Below are positions 25,882-36,600 of a stretch of DNA of 45,434 bases, piece after piece (the stretch's first letter is position 1; each line of letters begins with the position of its first letter). Where the stretch lies: the NCBI RefSeq assembly GCF_009467825.1, contig NZ_WIOK01000012.1, positions 1 to 45,434 on the forward strand, in the 5' to 3' direction. Below the pieces are notes generated by a model. It was not told the DNA's origin. It made no database searches and worked only from the letters and a program-made list of their open reading frames with translations. This DNA comes from Cyclobacterium xiamenense (lineage in GTDB: Bacteria; Bacteroidota; Bacteroidia; Cytophagales; Cyclobacteriaceae). Position numbers and translations under genes: made by a program.

Positions 25882-26307
25882 TTATTCTTCTTTTCGAAAC
25901 GTATAACGTAGACCCACCAACGCCCGAATCGCAAAAGTGTTTTCGTAGAATGGAGTCCCTTCCAGTAGCAAGGCAAACTGCCGGTGAGCCGCAATGGGCT
26001 TGAAACTGAACCCCAGGGGTAGACCTATTTTCCCATTGTCCAACTCGGAATACCCCAGCATCAGGCCGGCATGCAGGTTATACCAGGTAGTTTTTCTAAG
26101 GTTGTAATGCCCCAGGATTTCGGCACCCAAAAAAGGATTCACTTCCCCACCGGCGAGTAGGCGCGCTTCGGCAAAAAAGGACTTCTCCGGATCCGTTCCT
26201 GCGCCAATATGGCTAAGAATCCCTCCCTGATACAATCCCACATGTACCTGGGAAAAAGCGGTGGAAAAAAAGCCAAAAATAAAGAGGAAAGTAAGCGCCT
26301 GTTTCAT
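25882..26307 (-). CDS. Small outer-membrane beta-barrel-type protein of unknown function
   Basis: This 141-residue protein has a clear signal peptide (MKQALTFLFIFGFFSTAFSQ). The mature part alternates polar and hydrophobic residues with aromatic ends: VHVGLYQGGIL, FLGAEILGHYNL, YNLHAGLMLGY, and ALVGLRYTFRK at the C-terminus. Ending on an aromatic-containing strand fits a small outer-membrane barrel. No family is recognised. The ATG at 26307 is preferred to an upstream TTG because it starts the signal peptide directly. It is divergent from the TlpA-like gene. Confidence 0.65.
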   Translation of the reverse strand: MKQALTFLFIFGFFSTAFSQVHVGLYQGGILSHIGAGTDPEKSFFAEARLLAGGEVNPFLGAEILGHYNLRKTTWYNLHAGLMLGYSELDNGKIGLPLGFSFKPIAAHRQFALLLEGTPFYENTFAIRALVGLRYTFRKEE

Positions 26308-26322
26308 AAGTGTTTTTTTTGC

Positions 26323-26330
26323 CAAAATTA
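26323..26330 (-). promoter_or_regulatory. Candidate -7 box for the small outer-membrane protein (TAATTTTG)
   Basis: On the minus strand this is TAATTTTG, an exact TAnnTTTG match 15 bases upstream of the ATG at 26307. No -33 element at the usual spacing is clear, and the short leader makes this only a candidate. Confidence 0.35.
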
Positions 26331-26393
26331 ATGAAATATTTCGTTTGAAGAAACTTTGTGTGAAAAGTCACCGTATGACGGTGGATAGAGGCT

Positions 26394-26401
26394 TACATTT
26401 G
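26394..26401 (+). promoter_or_regulatory. Candidate -7 box for the TlpA-like gene (TACATTTG)
   Basis: TACATTTG is an exact match to TAnnTTTG, 16 bases before the ATG at 26418. No clear TTG element lies 19-21 bases further upstream. Confidence 0.4.
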
Positions 26402-26417
26402 TTTAAAATTTTTGCAT

Positions 26418-26990
26418 ATGAACTGGAAAAAAGAAATAAAGAGTTGGGCAATCATGTTGGGTGTTTTTGCAACCTTGTATTTTACAGGACTGATAACACC
26501 CATCGTTGGAGGCGTCCAATCGTTGGTTCTGGCGACCGGATTGATCAAACCTAAGGTGTTGCTGGAAAACAAAACCAACGAGGCCTTTGATTTTAGCGGG
26601 CAGTTTCTCGATACAGACGGTGACCGGGTAGGGCTTTCTCAATACCGAGGCAAAACACTTTTTATCAACCTGTGGGCCACTTGGTGTCCTCCCTGTAGGG
26701 CCGAAATGCCACACATTTCCAACTTATACGAAAAACTCCAAGACAATGATTCCATTGCCTTTTTAATGATCGCACTGGACGATGATTTCACAAAAAGTAA
26801 AAAGTTTGTGGAGAAAAAGGGATTTTCATTTCCCATCATCCACGCAGCCTATGGCCTGAACCCCTCCCTCCAAAGTCAGGCGATTCCTACCACATTGGTG
26901 GTGAGCCCTCAAGGAGAAATTGTTTTCTATCAGGAGGGAATGAGTAATTTTGACAACCAGGAATTTCAGGATTTCCTGGAGGGATTATAG
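26418..26990 (+). CDS. TlpA/ResA-like membrane-anchored thioredoxin
   Basis: This 190-residue protein has one N-terminal membrane helix (WAIMLGVFATLYFTGLITPI) that works as an uncleaved anchor, leaving a thioredoxin domain (about 55-190) in the periplasm. The active site is Cys90-Pro-Pro-Cys93 in WATWCPPCRAEMP, and the cis-Pro loop is QAIPTT (about residue 165). CPPC is typical of TlpA/ResA-type reductants. Such proteins reduce disulfides in exported proteins or in cytochrome c maturation; no partner gene lies beside it. The ATG at 26418 is preferred over an in-frame TTG six bases earlier. Confidence 0.9.
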   Translation: MNWKKEIKSWAIMLGVFATLYFTGLITPIVGGVQSLVLATGLIKPKVLLENKTNEAFDFSGQFLDTDGDRVGLSQYRGKTLFINLWATWCPPCRAEMPHISNLYEKLQDNDSIAFLMIALDDDFTKSKKFVEKKGFSFPIIHAAYGLNPSLQSQAIPTTLVVSPQGEIVFYQEGMSNFDNQEFQDFLEGL

Positions 26991-27212
26991 CAGGGATAGT
27001 TGGTAGGAAATCGTTTCCGGCAAGTCGTTATTTTTTTAAAAATTCAGTAGAGATACGCACGTATTTTCTTTGTCATTTTGGGGTTCAATTTGCTGCCCTA
27101 CCCGTACACATATTAGCTGTGGAATTGCCGAAAGGTGGCGGGACTTTTTGGACGAAAAAAACATTGTAAAATATTGGAATAAGGAAATTTTTAGCAAACA
27201 ATTACAACCGGC

Positions 27213-27261
27213 ATCGAACCATGTTCTCACCTAGATGGAGAATAATGGTTCGATTTTTTTT
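27213..27261 (+). terminator. Rho-independent terminator in the AT-rich gap after the TlpA-like gene
   Basis: ATCGAACCAT and ATGGTTCGAT form a perfect 10-bp stem, and TTCTC/GAGAA can pair inside the 22-base loop. The right arm runs into eight T. It ends a plus-strand transcript about 220 bases beyond the TlpA-like stop codon, so either that transcript has a long 3' end or a small RNA lies between 26991 and 27212. No supported reading frame is seen there. The rest of 27262-27624 is strongly AT-rich. Confidence 0.75.
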
Positions 27262-27535
27262 GGATATTCTTCGGGAAAAGAAACTAAATAAAATATAGTT
27301 TGAATTTTTTTTTTCGGATTTCATTTAGCGGTGCAGGTGCCCGATTAAAAAGTAATCCTGCCAAATTAATAGTATTATTCGTAGAATATGAAATTTTTTT
27401 TTTAGTGAAAATGCTGTGAAAAATGGAAACAAATTGTTGGGATTTGGCTACATAAAATTTTTTTAAAATAAAATATTTGTTTTTTAAATACACATATACG
27501 TCTTTTGAATCTGTAGGAGGTTTTAGTTTATCGAT

Positions 27536-27573
27536 AAATTGCATTTTGCCGGAGGCTTGTCAGGATGCAATTT
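27536..27573. repeat. Inverted repeat ahead of the giant gene
   Basis: AAATTGCAT and ATGCAATTT are perfect 9-bp arms with a 20-base loop, 51 bases upstream of the giant gene's ATG. Only TTTT follows, so it is not a good terminator. It could be an operator or a leader hairpin. No exact TAnnTTTG box is seen in 27262-27624. Confidence 0.4.
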
Positions 27574-27624
27574 TCAAACCTCGTTCCAGCGCCAAAAAAA
27601 GATGTACCAATTAGTTTGATTCTT

Positions 27625-30600
27625 ATGAGCAACCGTTACCTGTCCTCGTTTCTCTTTGTCTTGTTGCTATTTTTTAACGCAGCAGCCATTTCGCCAAATC
27701 TGATACCGAATACCGGCTCCGAACTTTTCGGAAGTACTTCCGATGAAGACGGCCGAAACATCGGACCACTGATTCTTTCGGGAAACAACCGTTCCCTGGA
27801 GGCGCCATGTCCCGGCATAAGTCCGCTGGATTGCAGCGAGATTTTGCAAGCATTACCGGTAAACCTGGACTTTACTCAGGACCAGGGAAACCTGGCGGGT
27901 TCGGGATTTACCATGGTGCTCGAGCCCAGCGCACCGCTGACTCCACCCTCCGACCCGGCGGTACCCGGGTACGAGCCTGGGTTGATCAGCAGGGATGCTA
28001 CTGGCCTAACGATTACGAGCACCAAGGGGATATTTTTTAGTCAGCCTACGGGTTCACCTTCCAGCAACAACACCAATTCTCAGGTAAATGCCCTCGGGGT
28101 GGGACTGGATGTTCCTACCGGAAAGTTTAGCGTTTCGACAACGCTGATCAATCCGAACTTTCAGGTGAGTACGGGAAACAGTTCCCAACAGGCAGGTATC
28201 TGGATGGGTCAGGACGAGGATCAGTACGTAAAACTGGTAGTAGTGAAAAACGGTACCGGCAATCAACGCAAGATTCAACTGCAGGTGGAAAATATGGACA
28301 ACACCACCACGCAAACGGCATTTCTTGAAATCAACACGGGCAATTTGCCCATAGAAACGGGACCGATTACCCTTCGTCTGGAGTTTGACCCTGTCGCCAA
28401 TTCGGTACAGGGTTTTTACCGTTTGGGGGAAGGAGAAGAGCTACTGGTGACGGGACCTGAAGGAGACAGCCGCCCCGTTCCGGCATCCTACTTTTCCGGG
28501 CAAACCTACGCGGGAATTTTTACATCCCACCGAAATGCACCCGCAAGCGAACCCATTACCGTGCTGTTTACCGATTTTTCCATTGAGGAAGTCGCCGTTC
28601 CCGATCCGGATCTGATCGCCATTCCTTACCGCATGAATGTGGCGGGCTTTGACTACACCAAAGACGGCGACTTGTTTTTGCAGGAAAACACCGATTTTCT
28701 GGTGGAGACCGAAGAAACCACAGCATCCCTCGGTTCCTTTGGCCCTTATTTGGTCGAAGGAGGGCACATGGATCTATATTATCCCCGAAGGTTTGGTGCT
28801 AATTTCGGATACAACTTTCCCATTGCCAATGGCCAATATACCGTGCGAATCCACATGGTGGAGAATTTCCACGAAGGTGCCGGACTTCGCATTTTTGACA
28901 TCTTGATGGAAGGCGAACTGGTCCAGGATGACCTGGATCTATTTGCGCTTTACGGAAAGGGAGTACTGGGAATCACCCAAAATAACGTAACGGTAACTGA
29001 TGGAGAGCTGAATCTACAGTTCCTCGCATCGGTAAACAATGCACTGATTCAGGCGATAGAAGTTGTACCGCTTACCGTCAGTTCGCAAAAGGAAATGCTT
29101 GGATTTACCCTGGACGGACAGCTTGATTCCCAGACGGATGCCCCAGCGGGTACCATTGAGGTTCAAATGCCTGCAGGTAGCGATCTAAGCTCGCTCGCAC
29201 CAACGTTTACGCTTTCGGACAACGCAACGTCAGCACCAGCTTCCGGCAGCGTTCAGAACTTTAGCAATCCGGTGACCTACACGGTTACAGCGGAAGATGG
29301 CAGTACCAAAGAGTGGACAGTCACCGTCACCGCGGCACCCTCGGACTTCTCATTCATCGAAAATTTTGACAGCTACGGTGTCGGCAACCTGCACGAAATC
29401 GCTCCCAGCCAATGGTTGAAAGAAAAAGCGGCCGATGCTTCCATACCCGTAACAAATGAAGGACTAAGCGCTGGCAGCAGTCATTCGTTGGATTTTTCTC
29501 TTGGGAGTCATGCACACGACCTCATTCCGCTAACAAACAATCCCGCAACGCTAACGCCAAATGTACCCTTCTACTTTACCACTTATTTTCAGGTAAATGG
29601 ATTTGGAACAGGTTCGGGGGACCGAATCCGAACGGCGATTCGGATTGATGAGAATTCCTCCGCTACGCCCTGGGTGCGCCTTCAAATGGCCAAGGGTGGC
29701 AGCACAGGCTTGATCGCACGTATTGGATTGGGAGCGCCGGCATCTAACAACGGTACCCAAGAAGTGCCTTTCGGAGAGACCGTTCAGTTTCTGGTGAAGG
29801 GCGTATGGGACGGTGCGTCCAGCATTGCCTATGAATGGACCCTGGCGCCCAAACTCACGGAGGGCGAAACATCCTGGGTAAACGCCGGTAGTCAAACCGT
29901 ATCCGGAACGCCACAGATCGGTCGGCTATTTATAAGTTCAGTCGGTACCAACGACGCCTCAATCGGTCCGGTTCGCTTAAGTACGGATTACACGCAGGTG
30001 GTGACGGAAGACCTTATTTCGGTTCCCCTTCTTTCAGGAAATGCAATCGAGTCGTTTACCCTGGCCGAACAGATCGAAGCAGGCTCAATAGATTCCGAAA
30101 ATTTTTCCATAGCGGTACAAGTTCCTTTTGGGACGGATCCGGGCAGTCTTATTCCGACCTTTACCCTATCTGAGGGAGCAACTGCGCTGCCAGTTAGCGG
30201 GGAAGCGCAAGACTTCACAAATCCGGTGGAATACACCATCACGGCAGAAGATGGCAGCGTGCAGGTATGGACGGTATCGGTAACGGTAGCCTCCGGATTC
30301 ACAGCCAATATCAACTTCCAGGACAAGACCACGATTCCTCCTACCGGCTACCTGGTGGACTATGGGAAGCAATTTGGGCATGCAGCGGTTGCATTTGAAG
30401 GGACAGATTATGCGTATGGTTGGAAACTAAAGTCGAATGGAACGCCGATAGATGCCTCGGATGAAGCAGCAAATAATTCGAATGGAGTAGGTAGAAACCG
30501 CATTGTGGCGAGCTATGCCGGTGCGAGCGAACAGCAAAAATTAGAAGGTACGCTGGTTCATTTTCAGGGAGACAACATCCTCAATGCTACCGGAGGCGTT

Positions 30601-33600
30601 CAATCCTGGTCGGGCCAACCCCGAGGGAACGAGCTGATTTGGGAAATGGAAATTCCAAACGGGATTTACGAAGTGACGATTGGCTTGGGAGACGCAGGCT
30701 CGGATCTGGATAGTCGACACAGCGCGGCTGTGGAAGGCTACACGGTGGTACCGGCTTTTGCTCCAGAAGCAGGAGAAAACAGAAGCGGAACCATCGTAGT
30801 AGAAGTGACCGACGGTCTGCTAACCATGACCGGCCTTGGCGGCTACAATTCGAAAATAAATTACATTCAGGTAACGGAAAGTACCGATACGCCCGTGTCG
30901 GGTCAGTTGATTTTTGACCCGGCCACGGTTAGTTCCAATCTGGCACCGGGTGCGAGCGGGCAATTTGGCAGCACGCTTTCCGGAGCAGGAGCCGGCCCGA
31001 TCGGATTGGTGATCGACGACAACATCAATGCGGTAGATAAAAACCTTACCGGCAGCAATGACTGGATGAGTTTACCCGCAACGGCCGCATTGGGAGCGAT
31101 TGACTTCAGCATGGACGCGAGTGCCCTGGCAGAAGGGGATACACGCAGCAATACGATCATAGCCACCGCTCAGGGCTATCAGCCTGCCGTGTTGGAAGCG
31201 AGTCTATCGGTGGCTACGCCGTTGTCTTCGGACACGTCCATAGATAGTTTTGCCCTAGCGGGCGGTTTGGGTACGAGCAGCATTGATGCCGCGAATAATG
31301 CGGTGAACATACAGGTTCCGTTCGGAACAGACATTACCGCTTTGACCCCGGAATTTACGATATCGGGTGCTTCGGTGACACCCGCCTCGGGTACGGTACA
31401 AGACTTCACCAATCCGGTGGAATACACCGTCACGGCGGAAGATGGCAGCGTGCAGGTATGGACGGTATCGGTAACGGTAGATGCACCCGAGCCTTGTTCG
31501 CCCTGGAGCTTACTTGATTGCAACGGTATTCCCAAGGCTCTTCCGCTTCGGTTGGAATTTGATGGTACCGAGGGCGGACTCGTTGATGGCAATGGAGTAG
31601 GTACCGGGTTTACCATGGTCGATCCGCATTCCGAAGCCCGATTGACAGCTGATTTGCCAGTAACCTATCCGAATGTAATCGGATACGAACCCGACAAGAT
31701 CACGGTAGACGGAGGAAACCTAAGCTTGACTGCTTCCAAAGGCATTGCTTATCTCAATCCCGGTCAAAGCGCCAATACCAATACCCAGGTAAATACACTG
31801 GGTGTGGGAATAACCGACCTTACGCAACCACTGGTGATTGAAACCCAGATGCTCGGAATCACTACCGGAGGAAATGCGGCCCAGTCGGGCATTTGGTTCG
31901 GATTGGACGAGGATAACTTTGTAAAACTAAATGTCAACTCCAATAACGTCGAACTTCGCAAGGAAGTCAATGCCATTTCAGTGAATGGGGCGGGCACACC
32001 GGACCAGATACAGGTGACGAATGTGGGAGTTACCGGCCAAAACGTAACCCTTCGTCTGGTTATTGATCCTCTGGATAGGACCATCCGTGGATATTATGCA
32101 ATTGGAACCGGTGATTTTGTGGAATTGACCAAAGCCGGTTTGGAAGTCATGACCTTACCTCAGGAATACCTTGACGGAATTACGGTCGGATCAGAGACGG
32201 GAATTGCATTTGCAGGTATTTATTCCTCCTACCGAAACGGCACCACACCTTTTAATACCGATTTTGCCTATTTTTCAGTGGATCAGGAAAGTCCGGTTTT
32301 AAGTCTGGATTTCTCGGTATCCCAACTCAACTTTACAGCTGAGCAAGGGGCAGTCGTTGCTCCACAAACCGTGGAATTATCGGCGAGCAGCGGCAATCCG
32401 ACAATTGTTTTATCCGACGATCCGGATGCCGGGGAATGGTTAAATTTGCCGGCAGGACCCGTTTTAGGTCCGTTGGAATTCAGTATAAAGGAAGATCTGC
32501 CGGTAGGTACGTATTCCACCATGGTCATCGCCATTGACCAGCCGGATCTCGGCTATGAAAATGCGGAAATGGAAGTTTTCCTGGAGATTACGGAAGCAAC
32601 CGTGGATCCAGGCACACCGGATTTTGAAGCAAACATTAACTTTTCTGATCCCGAAACGGCACCGCCAGCCGGTTATGTTCGAGACGCAGGAGACGCCTAC
32701 GGGGACCGGGGCAATGGATTCAGTTACGGCTGGGTCGATGCTGCCAACAGTACCCCGGCTGACCTTACCTTGAACGGAAGGAACCGGGAATTGGCAGGCG
32801 TGAGCGTATTGGAAAATACGCTTATCCACATGCAATACGGGGATGTTTCCAATAATGCGGCCAACGGCTACTTGCCGGATGCCAGTTGGGAAATCGAGGT
32901 TCCTAACGGTTCTTACGCGGTAACGGTAGGCGTTGGAGATCCGGCCGTTGATGGTTCGGTAGAAGACACGCCTTCCCATACGATCGACGTGGAGGGCGTC
33001 AGCGCCATCGCTGCATTCGTTCCCAGCGGAGCCGCGGGAACGACCGGACGGTTTACTTCCGGAACGGTTCAGGTAACCGTTACCGACGGGCGGTTGACAC
33101 TGTCGCCCGGAACGGGATTCAATACCAAAATTAATTTCGTACGCATTCTTCCGGGAGCGGGTGGTGTGCAAACTCCACGCATCCTGGGTGTAAACCCCGC
33201 TGACGGGGCAGGGGGCGTATCGGTGAATACAAGCGTATCGGCAAATAGCCTTTTCCTCCCCAATCCGAATGAGGATGGACTGACCAGCGTGGACAATAGC
33301 ACCATCACGAACAGTACGGTTAAGCTATTTAAGCAGGGAAGTACCAGCCCGGTTGGAGCGAGTGTAAACGGTACGGGTGGTGGCGATGCCATCAATCTGG
33401 TTCCAAATTTGCCATTGGAAGCCAATACCACGTATGTTTTTGAAGTAGATGGGGTAAAAGACCTTGCCGGTGAAACCTTTGAATTTTTTAGTTCTTCCTT
33501 TACTACCGGGTCGGGGGGAACCACCGGTCCCACGACCGATCTGGACAATGTATCCTTTACGAAACAGGGGGCAGTAGCCACGGGAGCGAAATACACCACG

Positions 33601-36600
33601 CTTACCATAGGGCCAGACAGTAAATTATACGGGTTGACCATCGGCGGTGACATTCACCGTTGGACCATCAATGCAGACGGTACGCTCTCCGGGAAGCAGA
33701 CGCTCTCCGCTTGGAAAGCGGCCTATGGCGGGCGCACGGCTGTCGGGCTGGAATTTGACCCCAACGCCACCGCCGGCAACCTTATCGCCTATATTTCGCA
33801 CAATTCTTCCGGCTTGAGCAGTGCACCGGATTGGGATGGCAATCTTTCCAGACTGACCGGAGCAAATCTGGAAAACGAGGAATTGTTGGTTACCAATCTT
33901 CCCAGGTCTCTTCGGGATCACCTTACTAACAGCATTGCTTTCCGACCCGGCGAGCCCAACATGCTGTATTTCAACCAGGGAAGCAACAGTGCTGGAGGTG
34001 CACCGGATGGCGCCTGGGGTAACCGGGAGGAGAGCTTGCTTTCTGCGGCTACCCTGAAACTGGATTTGACCAAACTTCCATCATCGCTTCCCCTGGACGT
34101 GATGACCACCCGCAACCAATCGGCTATCAATGCGGTAGATATCAATTCGCCTACACTTGACGGGATGTACAACCCCTACTACGTGGAAGCACCGCTAACC
34201 TTGTTTGCTACAGGGGTTCGAAATGCGTACGATTTGGTTTGGCATTCCAACGGACAACTGTACGTGCCCACAAACGGAACGGCGGGAGGCAGCAATTCAC
34301 CCGCCTCTGTCAGTGGCACCAGAAGACCCGACGGAACGGTTTACGACCATGCCAATGCCGATTATCCACCCATTTCGGCATCCAATAATAATAACGTACA
34401 GCGGGATTGGCTGTTCCGAATGGATCCGTCTGCCGGATTGGGCTATTACGGACATCCCAATCCTTTCCGGGGAGAGTACGTGTTGAATCGCGGCGATGTG
34501 GATGTAACCAATAGTGTGTACAACGGCGTGGAACCAGACGTCAATTACAGGGGTACGGCCTTTGATTTTGAATTCAATAAATCGCCAAACGGCGTTATCG
34601 AATACCGAAGCAATGCCGAGAATGGCAACCTGACCGGCGCTCTGCTGGTGGCTCGATACAGCGGTGGAAGCGATATCATCGCGCTGGTTCCGGACGGACC
34701 CAACGGAGACATCGCCTCATTTAAAGAAGGCATACCAGGTTTCACGGGATTTGTCGATCCGTTGGATTTGATTGAGGATGTGGCTACGGGCAATATCTAC
34801 GTTTCTGATTACGCCACAAGCGAGATTATCCTGCTCAAACCCAGCAACCAGGCTGCTCCTGCGCCTTCCATAGCTGTAAGTACCGAAACCATCAGTGGAG
34901 ATGCCATCACCGGACAGAATTCCTACGAAGAGGAGATTTTGTTGTCAAACCTGGGTAATGCTCCATTGAATGGCATCGAGGCAAGCATTTCCGGAACGCA
35001 TAGCGACCAGTTTGCCGTCACCGGATTACCCACAACTGTAAATGCGCAGAACTCAGCATCGTTTACGCTGGTATTCACGCCGACCAGCAATGGTCCGAAA
35101 TTTGCCCAATTGACGCTGTCCGGAGAGGGAGCCGATCCGGTTCAAATCAACCTGAGTGGGCTGGGCAAAACCGGAACGGGTGGAAGTTCAGAGCCTTCTT
35201 TGCAGTGGATTTTGGATACCCAATTGGGTCAGGGCCTGATCGATGTAGGAGATTCAGATCCGGCTACCAACCTTATCAACTTGCCGGCCGGAAGTTCTTA
35301 CAATAATTTGCTGGGAGATGAACTGGATATTCAGGCATTTCAGCGTGCCAGCGATGCGCCTGTAGAACTTGAAGTGTTGGCCGTTTACGGCCCCGAAGCC
35401 AATAACCCGATCACGGGCTTTGGCTGGTATGCCAGTGGAGATGGCGGTTCTACGCAGGAATTGTTCACGGTTCAAAATACCGTTGCCGGAAACGGGCAAA
35501 CCCTGAATCCGGTCATAACAGGGACTACGTCATTTGATCCTGGAACCGCAAGCTTTGGTTTTTACAACCGATGGCCGTTCTTCGGCAACCGCTTCCTGTA
35601 CAGCGAAGATGCGCTAAACACCTTCACCGGGGCCATCCCGCACCACATTCGGGTATACGCCTTGCCGGGTGAAGCAGATGCCTACGTCATCGCTACCGAG
35701 GAACATGTGAGTGGATTTGATTACCAGGACATCGTGGTCATTGCCCGAAATGTGCGGCCATTTGAGGGGATTTTGGACGGATGTTCGCCGATTAGCTTGC
35801 TGAACTGTGACGAGTTGGAGGCTGCCTTGCCTTTCAGCCTGCAGTTTAGCGGAGACGAAGGAGGATTGGGCAATACCGGCTTTACCATGGTGGACGACCC
35901 CTCCGCCCGGTTGGTGCTAGATGGTCCGGTTTCCTACCCGAACGTGCCGGGATACGAGCCTTCCAGGCTTAGCTTGACCGGTGGAAACCTACAGATAGAT
36001 GCCGCTAACGGGATCGCATACCGTACCAATGGCACCACAGCTACCACTAGTACGGATGTAAACTCTCAAATCAATACATTGGGAGTGGGTGTGGATGCCA
36101 ACGGCTACGGCAATTTCAGCATTAGTACGACGGTAGCAAACCCCTACAGCGACGGTACCAATAACTCCGAGCAGGCAGGTATTTGGTTCGGTTTGGACGA
36201 AGACAACTTTGTTAAGTTGGTGGTAGCCAACGGTGGCAAGGTAGAGCTGCTTCGGGAGCTCAATGGCCTGGCCCCTGCGGATGCTGCCAACAACGTGCAG
36301 GCGAACAATGTGGCGGGCCTTCATAGCAGTGCGGTTACCTTGCGCTTGTACGTGGACCTCGAAAACAGCCTGCTTACTGCCTACTACAGCCTAAATAGCG
36401 GGGCCGAAGTGGAATTGGGTTCGGTGGCACTTCCTGCGGTATACCTGAACGGCAATCCTGCCCATCAGGACCTGACCTTTGCGGGAATTTTTGCGAGCAA
36501 ACGTCGGGAGGAAGTATCCGAAGTCGTGTATACCTTTACCGAATTTAAAATCACTCCAGATCAATTGCCTCCAAGCGATTTTGATCCCATAAAAATCAAT

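Noticed and set aside
27565-27624. Upstream in-frame ATG as the start of the giant gene
   Set aside because: It lies in the arm of an inverted repeat and would add 20 residues before a clean signal peptide; the ATG at 27625 is preferred.
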